The translations under genes were made by a program, and so were the position numbers. A stretch of DNA of 64,000 bases from Actinomycetospora endophytica (GTDB lineage: Bacteria > Actinomycetota > Actinomycetes > Mycobacteriales > Pseudonocardiaceae): assembly GCF_021026375.1 (NCBI RefSeq), contig NZ_JAJNDB010000001.1, positions 496,001 to 560,000 of the forward strand. The letters run 5' to 3'. Positions 35,793 to 45,295 of this stretch are shown here, one piece after another. The notes under the pieces are model-generated. The model was not told the DNA's origin and did no database searches. It worked only from the letters and a program-made list of their open reading frames with translations. The number at the start of each line of letters is the position of its first letter. The first letter of the stretch is position 1.

Positions 35793-36263
35793 GTGGAGCA
35801 CGACGAGCCGGCCTCGGTGAGCGACCTGTTCTGGGCCGTCGCCCGGCGGATGCGCCGCGCCTCGCGGGAGTCGCTGGCGCCGTGGGAGGTCACCCCCTCC
35901 CAGCTGCGCGCGCTCGGCACCCTGATGCGCCACGGGCCGGTCCGGCCGGGCACGCTCGCCGGCCACCTGGGGATCGCCCCGCGCTCGGCCACCGAGGTCG
36001 TCGACGCGCTGGAGGAACGGGGCCTCGTGCGCCGCGAGACCGATCCCGACGACCGGCGCGCCACCCTCGTCGTCGTCACCGACCCCGGTCGCGACCTGGC
36101 CGCGGCCGTCCGCTCCGCCCGGGCCAGCGAGGCGGACCGGCTCTTCGCCGGGCTCGACGAGGCCGACCGCGCTGAGCTCGAGCGCCTGCTGCGGCTCCTG
36201 CTCGACCGGACCGGGCCCGCCGAGAGGACGCTCATGCCCGTGGATCCGGGCCCGCCGGGTTGA
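35793..36263 (+). CDS. MarR family regulator
   Basis: This 156-residue winged-helix regulator has the family pattern: WEVTPSQLRALGTLMRH, LAGHLGIAPRSATEVVDALEERG (recognition helix) and LVRRETDPDDRRATLVVVTD (wing with DxRxR). GTG 35793 is chosen; it lacks a strong ribosome site and the transcript may be nearly leaderless. It is divergent from the ABC exporter, which it probably represses, with inverted repeats in the gap. The effector is unknown. Confidence 0.88.
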   Translation: MEHDEPASVSDLFWAVARRMRRASRESLAPWEVTPSQLRALGTLMRHGPVRPGTLAGHLGIAPRSATEVVDALEERGLVRRETDPDDRRATLVVVTDPGRDLAAAVRSARASEADRLFAGLDEADRAELERLLRLLLDRTGPAERTLMPVDPGPPG

Positions 36264-36300
36264 TGAGCGTCTCCTCGGTGCGGGCGCGGGCCCGCCGGGC

Positions 36301-37641
36301 TCAGGACTGGCCGACCGGGGCGTCCACGTCCTGACCGGCCACCGGCGCCCGGTAGCGCCAGAACGCCGGGAACGCGAGCACCACCGCGATCATCCCGACG
36401 ACGACGGCCACGCCCCCGATCGTCGTCGCCAGCCCCGTGCCCACCGCGTCGGCGGCCCAGCCGTGCCACAGGTCGGCCACCCGGGGACCGCCCGCGACGA
36501 CCACCACGAACACCCCCTGCATGCGGCCACGCATCTCGTCGGTCGCGACCGTCTGCAGCATCGTCGAACGGAACACCGAGCTGACCAGGTCCGCCGCCCC
36601 GGCCGCTGCCAGCAGGAGGACGGCCAGCCACAGGATCGAGGTCAGCCCGGACAGCGCCACCCCGACGCCCCAGAGGCAGACCGCGATCGTCACCGCGACC
36701 CCCTGGCGGGCGATCCCGTGCAGCCGCCCCGAGAGCAGCCCGCCGAGCGCCGCCCCGCCCGCGATCGCGGCGGAGAGCAGGCCGTAGGCCGGGCCACCTC
36801 CGTAGGTCTCGACCGCGGCCTGCGGGAACACCGCGCGCGGCATGCCGAAGCCCATCGCCACGAGGTCGGCGAGGAAGCTGACGAGCAGGACCTTCGACAT
36901 CGCGGCGTAGCGGAAGCCGTCGACCACCGACCGGAGCCCGGCGCTCTGCCGGATCGCGTGCACCACCCCGCGGAACCCGCCCTCGGCGTCGTCACCGACC
37001 GGCAGCCGGGGCAGCCGGTAGGCGGCCCAGATCGAGGCGAAGAGGCAGACGGTGTCGACGAAGTAGAGGACGCCGACGTCGATGAACGCCAGCGCGACCC
37101 CGCCGACCAGCGGACCGGCGAACGCGCCGAGCTGCTGGACGGTGAACCACAGCGTGTTCGCCGCGGGCAGCTGCTCGAGCGGGAGGATCCGCGGCAGGAC
37201 GGCGGAGCGGGTCGGCTGGTTGACGGCCAGGCAGGCGGTCTGCACCGCGAAGATCACCAGCACCGTCCACGGCCCGCCGATGTGCGTCACCGCGGTGATC
37301 CCGAGCAGTGCCGAGGTCACCGCGATCCCGATCCCGGAGACCACCAGCAGCATCCGACGGTCGACGGCGTCGGCGATCGCGCCGCCCCAGAGCCCGAACA
37401 CGATCAGCGGGACCAGCCCGAACAGCCCGGTCAGGCCCACCCACGCCGACGACCCGGTGAGTGCGAAGAGCTGGAACGGCACCGCGACGACGGTCAGCTG
37501 TGCCCCGACCACCGTGACCACCCCGGCGGTCCAGAGCCGCCGGAAAGACGGGGTGCGCAGGGGCGTGGTGTCGGCGAAGAGGCCTCGTCGTCGCGGGGTC
37601 GGCTCCCCGTCGCCGGGTTCGCCCCCTGATCGTTCGCTCAC
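36301..37641 (-). CDS. MFS transporter
   Basis: This 446-residue protein has about twelve transmembrane segments, an N-terminal SFRRLWTAGVVTVVGAQLT and the cytoplasmic loop motif GLWGGAIADAVDRR of the major facilitator superfamily. AVNQPTRSAVLPRILPLEQL is typical of the EntS-like drug/siderophore exporter group. GTG 37641 gives MSERSGGEPG. It converges on the MarR gene, with a 13-bp direct repeat (CGGGCCCGCCGGG at 36246 and 36288) flanking the gap. The substrate is unknown. Confidence 0.82.
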   Translation of the reverse strand: MSERSGGEPGDGEPTPRRRGLFADTTPLRTPSFRRLWTAGVVTVVGAQLTVVAVPFQLFALTGSSAWVGLTGLFGLVPLIVFGLWGGAIADAVDRRMLLVVSGIGIAVTSALLGITAVTHIGGPWTVLVIFAVQTACLAVNQPTRSAVLPRILPLEQLPAANTLWFTVQQLGAFAGPLVGGVALAFIDVGVLYFVDTVCLFASIWAAYRLPRLPVGDDAEGGFRGVVHAIRQSAGLRSVVDGFRYAAMSKVLLVSFLADLVAMGFGMPRAVFPQAAVETYGGGPAYGLLSAAIAGGAALGGLLSGRLHGIARQGVAVTIAVCLWGVGVALSGLTSILWLAVLLLAAAGAADLVSSVFRSTMLQTVATDEMRGRMQGVFVVVVAGGPRVADLWHGWAADAVGTGLATTIGGVAVVVGMIAVVLAFPAFWRYRAPVAGQDVDAPVGQS

Positions 37642-37702
37642 CCAAGGATCGTAGGCACGGCCCCGGCGTCACCTCAGCGTGAGCCCGGCCTCGCACCGGT
37701 GA

Positions 37703-38371
37703 TCAGGGAGCGAGCCGCTCCAGCACCCAGGCGCCGGTCCGGGGCTCGAACCGGAAGCGCAGCCGGTCGTGCAGGCGCGAGGTGCGGCCCTGCCAGAACT
37801 CGACGTGCGTGGGCCGGACGCGCCAGCCACCCCAGTGCGGCGGGGCCGGGATCTCCTCGTCGTCGGCGAAGCGGGCCTCGGTCGCGGCGTAGAGGTCGTC
37901 GAGGGCGGCGCGGTCCCGCACCGTCGCGGACTGCGGCGACGCCCACGCCCCGAGCTGCGAGGTCCGGGGGCGGGTGCGCCAGTACTCGGCGGTCGCCTCC
38001 TTGCCGAGCAGCTCGACGGATCCGATGACGGTGGCCTGACGCTGCAGCGCGTACCAGGGGAACGTCAGCGACGCCTGCCGCGTCTGGCGCAGCTGGTGGG
38101 ACTTCTCCGAGGTGTAGTTGGTGAAGAAGGTGACCCCGCGCTCGTCGACGTCCTTGGCCAGCACGGTGCGGGTGGTGACCCGGTGCTCGTCGTCGGAGGT
38201 CGCCAGCACCATCGCGTTGGGGTCGGCGAGCTCGGCCTCCCGGGCCTGCTCCAGCCACCCGAGCAGCTGCTCGTGCCAGGTCGGGGCGAGGTCGGCCGCG
38301 TCGAGCTCACCCGCCCGGTAGTCGACGCGCATACCGGGCAGATCGGCACCCGGGACCGTCGCTGAGTTCAC
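37703..38371 (-). CDS. pdxH: Pyridoxamine 5'-phosphate oxidase
   Basis: This 222-residue FMN enzyme oxidises pyridoxamine or pyridoxine phosphate to pyridoxal phosphate. Motifs include MRVDYRAGELDAADLAP, NAMVLATSD, TTRTVLAKDVDERGVTFFTN, SEKSHQLRQTRQASLTF, VIGSVELL, SQLGAWASPQS and the C-terminal GWRVRPTHVEFWQGRTSRLHDR, the FMN/PLP-binding region. GTG 38371 (VNSATVPGAD) has GGGAGGGG upstream. It is divergent from serC, whose product requires PLP; this pairing recurs in actinobacteria (from memory). Confidence 0.92.
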   Translation of the reverse strand: MNSATVPGADLPGMRVDYRAGELDAADLAPTWHEQLLGWLEQAREAELADPNAMVLATSDDEHRVTTRTVLAKDVDERGVTFFTNYTSEKSHQLRQTRQASLTFPWYALQRQATVIGSVELLGKEATAEYWRTRPRTSQLGAWASPQSATVRDRAALDDLYAATEARFADDEEIPAPPHWGGWRVRPTHVEFWQGRTSRLHDRLRFRFEPRTGAWVLERLAP

Positions 38372-38484
38372 CCGCTGTTCCCCTCCCGTCGACACCGGCT
38401 TCGGCGCGTCCGGCCACGGTAGGGACTGCGATCCGGAATCGGACACCCCGTGATCGAGGACACAGATCAGGGGCCGTGGCGTGA

Positions 38485-39657
<1,173 letters not shown>

Positions 39658-39672
39658 GCGATCTTCGGCCGG

Positions 39673-39712
39673 GTGAGCGGCAATCCCTCTCCAGGCAAGG
39701 ATTTCTGCTCAC
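39673..39712. repeat. Diverged E1-like hairpin after serC
   Basis: GTGAGC and GCTCAC ends bound exactly 40 nt, as in the E1 core, but the inner sequence is different (AATCC and GGATT arms). The hairpin starts 18 nt after the first base of the serC TAG, against 19 in the E1 copies. The rest of the gap to sepH (39713-39863) shows nothing else I can name except the sepH ribosome site. Confidence 0.65.
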
Positions 39713-39863
39713 CTGCCGTCAGAGCGCTCCCCGGTGGTGTCTCCCGACACCCGGCGCGCCTCCCCCGGACGGGGTGGGTGCTCGCCTAGCGTCGTCGTGC
39801 GAGTCGGTGCGCCCGGGACAGGGGCGCGCCGGCGAGCAGGCACGGGCAACGGGGAGGCCGACC

Positions 39864-40991
39864 ATGCGCGAGCTCCGGGTGGTGGGCCTCGGCGAGGACA
39901 CCTCGACGGTGATCCTCGAGGACCCGATCCGACACGAACGCTTCGTCGTCCCCTCCGACGAGCGGCTCCGGGCCGCCGCGCGCGGTGACGTGCGCCGGTT
40001 GGGGCAGATGGAGATCGAGACGACGAGCCCCCTGCGGCCGCGCGACATCCAGGCGCGCATCCGCGGCGGGGAGTCGGTCGCCGACGTGGCCGCCGGGGCG
40101 GGGGTTCCGGCGGCCCACGTCGAGCGGTTCGCCTACCCGGTGCTGCTCGAGCGCTCCCGGGTCGCCGAGATGGCCGGCCGGGGGCATCCCCTCGCCGAGG
40201 GCGGCACGCCCGACCCGCGCTCGCTGCTCGACATCCTCACCGCGACCTTCAGCGGGCGCGGCCAGGACCTCGCCGACGGCTCCTGGGACGCCTGGAAGGG
40301 CGAGGACGGCGGCTGGATCGTCGCGATGTCCTGGCAGACGGGCCACTCCGACCACCTCGCGCACTGGACGTTCACGCCGGGCAGCGGCGGCGGGCTCGTC
40401 GCGCCCCGGGACGAGCCGGCCCGCGACCTCATGGGCCTCGCGCCCGCCTCCGGACCGCGGCGCGCGGACGGCACCGCGGCGCGCGGGGCGGAGGTCGAGG
40501 ACGCCGGGCCCGCCCCGGCGGGTGACGACGGCATCGAGCACGCCGAGCAGGCGGACGAGCACGAGGGCGCGCTGGCCGTGGGTGGCGGCGTCACGCCGTC
40601 GCGCGCCACCGGGAAGGCCCGCCCGTCCGGCTCCGGAGCACCGTCACGCGGACGCGGCTCGCGCGCCGTCCCGGACCAGCGCGGACCCGATCAGCGGGCC
40701 GCCGACCAGCGCCCGGCCGAGGCGCGCGGCACCGACCAGCGGGGCACCGAGCGCCGCTCCCGCGACGGCGGGCGGGGCAGCGGCTCCGCGCGGCACCGCG
40801 GCGGTGAGGGCACCCGCCCGGAGCCGTCCCGCCCCGAGCCCTCCCGCCCCGAGTCCCGCCCGGATCCCGGTCGTGACGACGGCGGTGGGGACGACCCGGA
40901 GCGCGGCCGGTCCCGGGCGCGCGGCCGCAACCACCCGATCGTCCCCTCGTGGGAGGACGTCCTGCTCGGGGTGCGCTCGCCGCGCTCGTAG
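39864..40991 (+). CDS. sepH: Septation protein SepH
   Basis: This 375-residue protein has the conserved N-terminal DUF3071 domain: MRELRVVGLGEDTSTVILED, RFVVPSDERLRAAARGD, helix-turn-helix LRPRDIQARIRGGESVADVA, AAHVERFAYPVLLERSRVA, and the SWDAWKGEDGGWIVAMSW segment. A long disordered tail rich in Arg, Gly and Asp follows. In Streptomyces and mycobacteria SepH binds FtsZ and promotes septum assembly. ATG 39864 has GGGGAGG upstream. Its TAG stop is the left end of element E1c. DUF2537 and a trmH-family gene follow in reverse orientation. Confidence 0.9.
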   Translation: MRELRVVGLGEDTSTVILEDPIRHERFVVPSDERLRAAARGDVRRLGQMEIETTSPLRPRDIQARIRGGESVADVAAGAGVPAAHVERFAYPVLLERSRVAEMAGRGHPLAEGGTPDPRSLLDILTATFSGRGQDLADGSWDAWKGEDGGWIVAMSWQTGHSDHLAHWTFTPGSGGGLVAPRDEPARDLMGLAPASGPRRADGTAARGAEVEDAGPAPAGDDGIEHAEQADEHEGALAVGGGVTPSRATGKARPSGSGAPSRGRGSRAVPDQRGPDQRAADQRPAEARGTDQRGTERRSRDGGRGSGSARHRGGEGTRPEPSRPEPSRPESRPDPGRDDGGGDDPERGRSRARGRNHPIVPSWEDVLLGVRSPRS

Positions 40992-41065
40992 GTGCGCTGA
41001 CGCGCTCGTGAGCAGTAATTGACGCCCTGGCATCAATTACTGCTCACAGGCGCGAAGCGCACCTA
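40989..41065. repeat. Palindromic element E1, copy c
   Basis: This 77-bp copy begins TAGGTGCGCTGACGCG and ends GCGCACCTA. Core hairpin 41008-41047 is 40 nt with arms GTGAGCAGTAATTGACGCC and its complement, 18 of 19 paired. Its first TAG ends sepH and its last CTA provides the TAG stop of the convergent DUF2537 gene: one element supplies stop codons on both strands. Confidence 0.92.
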
Positions 41066-41737
41066 GGCAGGAACCCCCCGCACCGCCACCACGAGCAGCG
41101 GCAGCACCGCCACCCCCATCCCCGCGAAGGCCCCCCACACCGCCCAGCGCCACGTCGGGACGCGGCGGTTGAGCCACAGGGCGGGGACCAGCCCGGCGGC
41201 CACGACGAGGTCGATGAGCAGCCCGACGAGCCCGAGCCCGGCGACCATCGGCAGCGCCAGAGTGAGGTTGACCAGGAGCACCAGGCCGGCGACGAGGGCC
41301 GTCAGCGTCAGGCCGGTCGCCCACGGGGTGGGCTCCCCGAAGACCGTGGACGCCCGCCCACGGCCACGGCGACCCCGCCGGGGCAGCGGGACCACCGGTA
41401 CCCGCGTCACGGCGCTCACGGCCCGCAGGGGGACCCGGACGCCGGTCACGGGGTCGAGGTAGTCCACCGACTGCTTCAGCGCCACCGAGACGCGGGCGGC
41501 GAGGTGGCGGCCCGTGCGGCTCACCCGGACCGCCTCCGCCGACCGCGCGGTCACCCCGGAGCGCGCGACGGCGTCCGCGGCGCCCGCCCAGTCCTCCAGC
41601 AGCTCGGTCAGCTCCGCGGAGAGATCCGAACCGGGGGCGTAGGCACCCCACCCGACGACCGCCCCGTCGTCGACCCCGAGCGGCTGTCCGCCCACCAGCG
41701 CCCGTCCCCGCCGGGCGGCGACCTCCAGGACCGTCAC
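41063..41737 (-). CDS. DUF2537 membrane protein
   Basis: This 224-residue protein has a soluble N-terminal half (LEVAARRGRALVGGQPLGVD) and four hydrophobic helices in the C-terminal half (GLTLTALVAGLVLLVNLTL, VGLLIDLVVAAGLVPALWL, RWAVWGAFAGMGVAVLPLL). It matches DUF2537 proteins that accompany sepH in actinobacteria. The start ATG 41737 overlaps the trmH-family stop by 4 nt (ATGA), so translation is coupled. Function unknown; a septation or envelope role is only inferred from synteny. Confidence 0.8.
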   Translation of the reverse strand: MTVLEVAARRGRALVGGQPLGVDDGAVVGWGAYAPGSDLSAELTELLEDWAGAADAVARSGVTARSAEAVRVSRTGRHLAARVSVALKQSVDYLDPVTGVRVPLRAVSAVTRVPVVPLPRRGRRGRGRASTVFGEPTPWATGLTLTALVAGLVLLVNLTLALPMVAGLGLVGLLIDLVVAAGLVPALWLNRRVPTWRWAVWGAFAGMGVAVLPLLVVAVRGVPA

Positions 41738-42570
41738 GAGACCCCTGCCGGGCGGGCCGCGTGGAAGGCCACCGCCGCGGCGGTGGCGACGTTGAGCGAG
41801 TCGACACCGGCCGCCATCGGGATGCCCACCCGGTGGTCGGCGAGCGCGAGCGCCTCCACCGAGAGGCCGGGCCCCTCGGCGCCGAGCATCAGGGCCACCC
41901 GGTCGGTCCCGGCGAGGCTCTCCGGCGTCACGTCACCGGACGGGGTCAGGGCGCCCAGCACGAACCCCGCCCGGCGCAGAGCCGCGACCAGCGTGGGCCA
42001 GTCCGCGCCGCGGAACGGCACCCGCAGCACGTGGCCCATCGACACCCGGACGCTGCGCCGGTACAGCGGATCGGCGCAGCCGGGCGCGAGGAGCACCGCG
42101 TCGACGTCGAGCGCGGCCGCGTTGCGGAAGAGCGAGCCGAGGTTCTCGTGGTCGTTGACGGCCTCGGCGACCGCGACCCGGCGGGCACCGGCGAGGAGCC
42201 CGTCCAGGTCGGGGGCGTCGGCCCGGTCGGCGCTGGCGAGCACGCCGCGGTTGAGGTGGAAGCCCACGACGGAGGCCATGGTGTCGGCGTCGGTGACGAA
42301 CGCGGGCACGTCGAGGCCCGCCAGCTCGGCCTCGAGCTCCGAGATCCGGCGCGACACGCCCAACAGGGCCCGCGGCGGGTACGGCGAATCCAGCAGCCGC
42401 CGCACCACCACCGTCCCCTCCGCCAGGACGAGGCCGCGCCCGCCCGGGCGGTCCGGTCGGCGGTCGGCGCGGGAGAGGTCGCGGAAGTCCTCGAGCCGGG
42501 CCAGATCCGGTGACCCGCCGTCGTCGGGAACCGGTCCCGCCAGCTCCACGATCCGCACCACGTCCCGCAT
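41734..42570 (-). CDS. TrmH/SpoU family RNA methyltransferase
   Basis: This 278-residue SPOUT methyltransferase has the three family motifs: VNDHENLGSLFRNAAALDVD (motif 1), LMLGAEGPGLS (motif 2) and VGIPMAAGVDSLNVATAAAVAFH (motif 3), which form the knotted SAM site. It probably methylates tRNA or rRNA ribose at a 2'-OH; the target is unknown. The ATG 42570 start gives MRDVVRIVELAG, typical of the actinobacterial group. The preceding frame to 44211 is noise. It overlaps DUF2537 by 4 nt. Confidence 0.88.
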   Translation of the reverse strand: MRDVVRIVELAGPVPDDGGSPDLARLEDFRDLSRADRRPDRPGGRGLVLAEGTVVVRRLLDSPYPPRALLGVSRRISELEAELAGLDVPAFVTDADTMASVVGFHLNRGVLASADRADAPDLDGLLAGARRVAVAEAVNDHENLGSLFRNAAALDVDAVLLAPGCADPLYRRSVRVSMGHVLRVPFRGADWPTLVAALRRAGFVLGALTPSGDVTPESLAGTDRVALMLGAEGPGLSVEALALADHRVGIPMAAGVDSLNVATAAAVAFHAARPAGVS

Positions 42571-42882
42571 CGTTCCAGATCCGATCTCCCAGCCCGGGGA
42601 CCATCGGAGGGGGACGGTTCGGAGACGGCGGGTGTGCCGGGGCGCCCCGGGGGGCATGCCCTTCGCGCGGGTGTCGGCGGGGATCGTCGGCGCGACGTGG
42701 CCCGGCAAGATCGCACCCGGCACGGCTGGGCCCTGACGACACGGGCGCCGACTGCCAGGATGGGGAGACGACCCCGGGAAGAGGACGCGCAGCGGAGTCC
42801 GATCCGTCCGGGCGGGAGACGAGGCGCAGCGGAGCTCGACCGGACGGGCTGGTTCCGTCCGGCGGGCACGGGAGGCGAAGAC

Positions 42883-43413
42883 GTGAGCGAGATGCGGGTG
42901 GTCGGCGTGCTGGCCGTCGACGACGCGGCACAACAACCGGCGTCGGAGACGAACCGGCACCCCGTGGTGCTCCTCCAGGAGACCGAGGGGAAGCGCTGCC
43001 TGCAGATCTGGATCGGCCTGGCCGAGGCCGAGGCGATCGCCCTCGAGCAGCAGGGCAGGCTCCCCGAACGACCGCTGACCCACGTGCTCATCGCTGACGT
43101 GGTGTCCGCGCTCGGTCGCACCCTCGAGCGGATCGAGATCACCGAGGTGCGGGGCGGCACGTTCTACGCCGACCTGGTGTTCGACCGGGGCCTGCGGGTG
43201 TCCGCCCGGCCCAGCGACTCGATCGCGATCGCGCTGCACGTCGACGTGCCGATCCACGCCACCGAGGCGGTGCTCGTCGAGGCGGGCGTGCTGGTCGACG
43301 ACGACGAGCCGGGCGAGGAGGGCAGCTCTCCGGTGCCGGACGAGGAGGAGGTCGACCGGTTCCGCGCCTTCCTCGACAACGTGTCCCCGGAGGACTTCGG
43401 CCGGGGCGCCTGA
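42883..43413 (+). CDS. Bifunctional nuclease family protein (DUF151)
   Basis: This 176-residue protein has MRVVGVLAVDD, PVVLLQETEGKRCLQIWIG, AEAIALEQQG, RPLTHVLIADVVSALGRT, YADLVFDRGLRVSARPSDSIA and LHVDVPIHATEAVL, all conserved in DUF151. Plant members have been shown to be nucleases; bacterial roles are poorly known. GTG 42883 has GGGAGGCGAAG upstream. The acidic C-terminal tail (DDDEPGEEGSSPVPDEEEVD) is typical of actinobacterial members. It diverges from the trmH-family gene. Confidence 0.85.
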   Translation: MSEMRVVGVLAVDDAAQQPASETNRHPVVLLQETEGKRCLQIWIGLAEAEAIALEQQGRLPERPLTHVLIADVVSALGRTLERIEITEVRGGTFYADLVFDRGLRVSARPSDSIAIALHVDVPIHATEAVLVEAGVLVDDDEPGEEGSSPVPDEEEVDRFRAFLDNVSPEDFGRGA

Positions 43414-43786
43414 CGCCGGGCCCGCCCTCGTGTGCGACCACCGCGTCTGCACATGCGTCCAGCGGTCGAGCATGATCGACAAGCTCCGCTGAACGGACGC
43501 TATGACGAGGCGAACGGTCGTTTGCCCTGGTGTGTGACACACGGCTGTGTCACCGTGACTCTGGTCGTCAGGGGAAAGCGAGCGCGTCCCGGCTCTGCGG
43601 TGGTCCTGCCGCCGAGGTGCGGGTCGAGAGTGGGAGCCGGGCACTGATGGGGCCGATCGCCGTACCGACCAGCTCGGCACAGGTTCCCGACGATCCGTCG
43701 GAGACACAGCCGATCCGCGGCGCCATCGTCCTCGTCGGGAGCCCACCCTGTGCCCGCCGGCAGCCAGGAGGCGGGAACCGGCTCTG
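43414..43786. other. Gap between DUF151 and the glutamate-cysteine-ligase-like gene
   Basis: Two overlapping small reading frames exist (43432-43647 and 43530-43787), but their peptides look like chance frames. The gap probably holds the terminator of the DUF151 gene and the promoter of the ligase-like gene. An inverted repeat at 43534-43553 is listed separately. Confidence 0.45.
43534..43553. promoter_or_regulatory. Inverted repeat GTGACAC-N6-GTGTCAC
   Basis: The 7-nt arms GTGACAC and GTGTCAC are perfectly complementary with a 6-nt spacer (ACGGCT). An overlapping GTGTGACACAC palindrome extends left. It may be an operator for the ligase-like gene 234 nt downstream or a terminator hairpin for the DUF151 gene 120 nt upstream. 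Confidence 0.35.
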
Positions 43787-45283
43787 ATGGGTCGGGTCGT
43801 CTCCCGCACGGTTCTCTCCGATCGCGAGCAGTACCGCACCAAGGTCCGTCGCTGCCTCGAGGCCCTGCGCCGCATGGTGGCCGAGGGGCGCTTCGCCGCG
43901 GACGAGCTGCGTACGGGCGTGGAGCTGGAGCTCGCCCTGGTCGACGCGGGGATGGAACCGGCGATGCTCAACCACGCCGTGCTCGACCGGTCCGCCTCCG
44001 AGCTGCTCACCACCGAGCTCGGGCGCTGGAACCTCGAGATCAACCTGCCGCCGCGCACGCTGCCCGGGATGGCGGCCTGTCGGCTCGAGGACGACGTCGT
44101 GTCCTCCATCGGCTGCGCCCGCCGCTCCGCCGCCGTCGTCGGGGCCACCCCGGTGACGATCGGCATCCTGCCGACCCTGGGCGCGGAGCACCTCGACTCC
44201 GACCAGCTCACCGACGACCCGCGCTACGATCTGCTGAACCGGCAGATGGTCGACGCCCGCGGCGAGCCGTTCCGGTTGGACATCACGGCGCCGCGCCGGG
44301 CCGGGTCGGGTGCGTGTGACGAGCGCCTCGTCCTCGACGTCGACTCGATCGCCCCCGAGGCCGCGTGCACCTCGCTGCAGCTGCACCTGCAGCTCACCCC
44401 GGAGACCTTCCCGGCGCACTGGAACGCCGCGCAGGCCGTCGCCGGCGTGCAGGTCGCCCTCGCCGCGAACTCGCCGTTCCTGCTCGGCCACCGGCTCTGG
44501 GCCGAGACCCGGGTGCCGCTGTTCGAGCAGGCGGTCGACGTCCGCCCCGTCGAGCTCCGCAACCAGGGGGTCCGCCCGCGGGTCTGGTTCGGCGACCGCT
44601 GGGCGTCCTCGGTGACCGACCTGTTCGAGGAGAACGTGCGCTACTTCCCGGCGCTGCTCCCCATGGTCGACGACGAGGACCCGGTCGACTCCCTCGACGA
44701 GGGCCACGCCCCGCAGCTGCACGAGCTGCGCCTGCACTCCGGCACCGTGTGGCGCTGGAACCGGCCGGTGTACGACGTGGCGGACGGGGTCGCGCACCTG
44801 CGGCTGGAGAACCGGGTGCTGCCCGCCGGACCGACCGCGATCGACGCGGTGGCCAACGCGATGTTCTTCTACGGGCTCGTCAAGGCGCTCGTCGACTCGG
44901 AGCACCCGCCGTGGCGCTCGATGACCTTCGACGCCGCGCACGACAACTTCGTCGCCGGGGCCCAGCACGGCATGGACGCCGAGCTGTTCTGGCCGGGCGT
45001 GGGGACGGTCGGCGTCGACCGGCTCGTGCTCGACCGGCTGCTCCCGCTCGCGCGTCAGGGTCTGCTGTCCTGGGACGTCGAGCCCTCGGTGGCCGAGCGC
45101 TACCTCGCCGTCATCGAGGCCCGGTGCCGCACCGGGTGCACGGGCGCGTCCTGGCAGACCCAGATGGTGGCCGCGCTGGAGAAGAACGGGTGCCCGCGCC
45201 CGGTCGCCATGCGCCGGATGCTGGAGCGGTACGTGACGCACATGAGCGCCAACATCCCGGTGCACGCCTGGCCGGTGATGTAG
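43787..45283 (+). CDS. Glutamate-cysteine ligase family protein (GCS2)
   Basis: This 498-residue protein belongs to the GCS2/EgtA-like ATP-grasp-type carboxylate-amine ligase family. It has GVELELALVDAGMEPA with the conserved Glu pair, NLEINLPPRTL, LQLHLQLTPETFPAHWNAAQ, ALAANSPFLLGHRLWAETRVPLF and RVWFGDRWASSV. The usual substrate is glutamate plus an amine (cysteine in EgtA), but here it is undetermined. The ATG 43787 start is about 15 nt from GGAGG. It is convergent with an MFS gene. A homolog with a non-cysteine amine substrate cannot be excluded. Confidence 0.72.
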   Translation: MGRVVSRTVLSDREQYRTKVRRCLEALRRMVAEGRFAADELRTGVELELALVDAGMEPAMLNHAVLDRSASELLTTELGRWNLEINLPPRTLPGMAACRLEDDVVSSIGCARRSAAVVGATPVTIGILPTLGAEHLDSDQLTDDPRYDLLNRQMVDARGEPFRLDITAPRRAGSGACDERLVLDVDSIAPEAACTSLQLHLQLTPETFPAHWNAAQAVAGVQVALAANSPFLLGHRLWAETRVPLFEQAVDVRPVELRNQGVRPRVWFGDRWASSVTDLFEENVRYFPALLPMVDDEDPVDSLDEGHAPQLHELRLHSGTVWRWNRPVYDVADGVAHLRLENRVLPAGPTAIDAVANAMFFYGLVKALVDSEHPPWRSMTFDAAHDNFVAGAQHGMDAELFWPGVGTVGVDRLVLDRLLPLARQGLLSWDVEPSVAERYLAVIEARCRTGCTGASWQTQMVAALEKNGCPRPVAMRRMLERYVTHMSANIPVHAWPVM

Positions 45284-45295
45284 CGCTGCAGGCGC

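Noticed and set aside
36246..36300. 13-bp direct repeat as a target-site duplication around an insertion
   Set aside because: The repeats lie only 42 nt apart, partly inside coding ends, with no element between them.
43432..43787. Two small genes in the gap before the ligase-like gene
   Set aside because: No ribosome sites, no recognisable motifs, and mixed codon bias.
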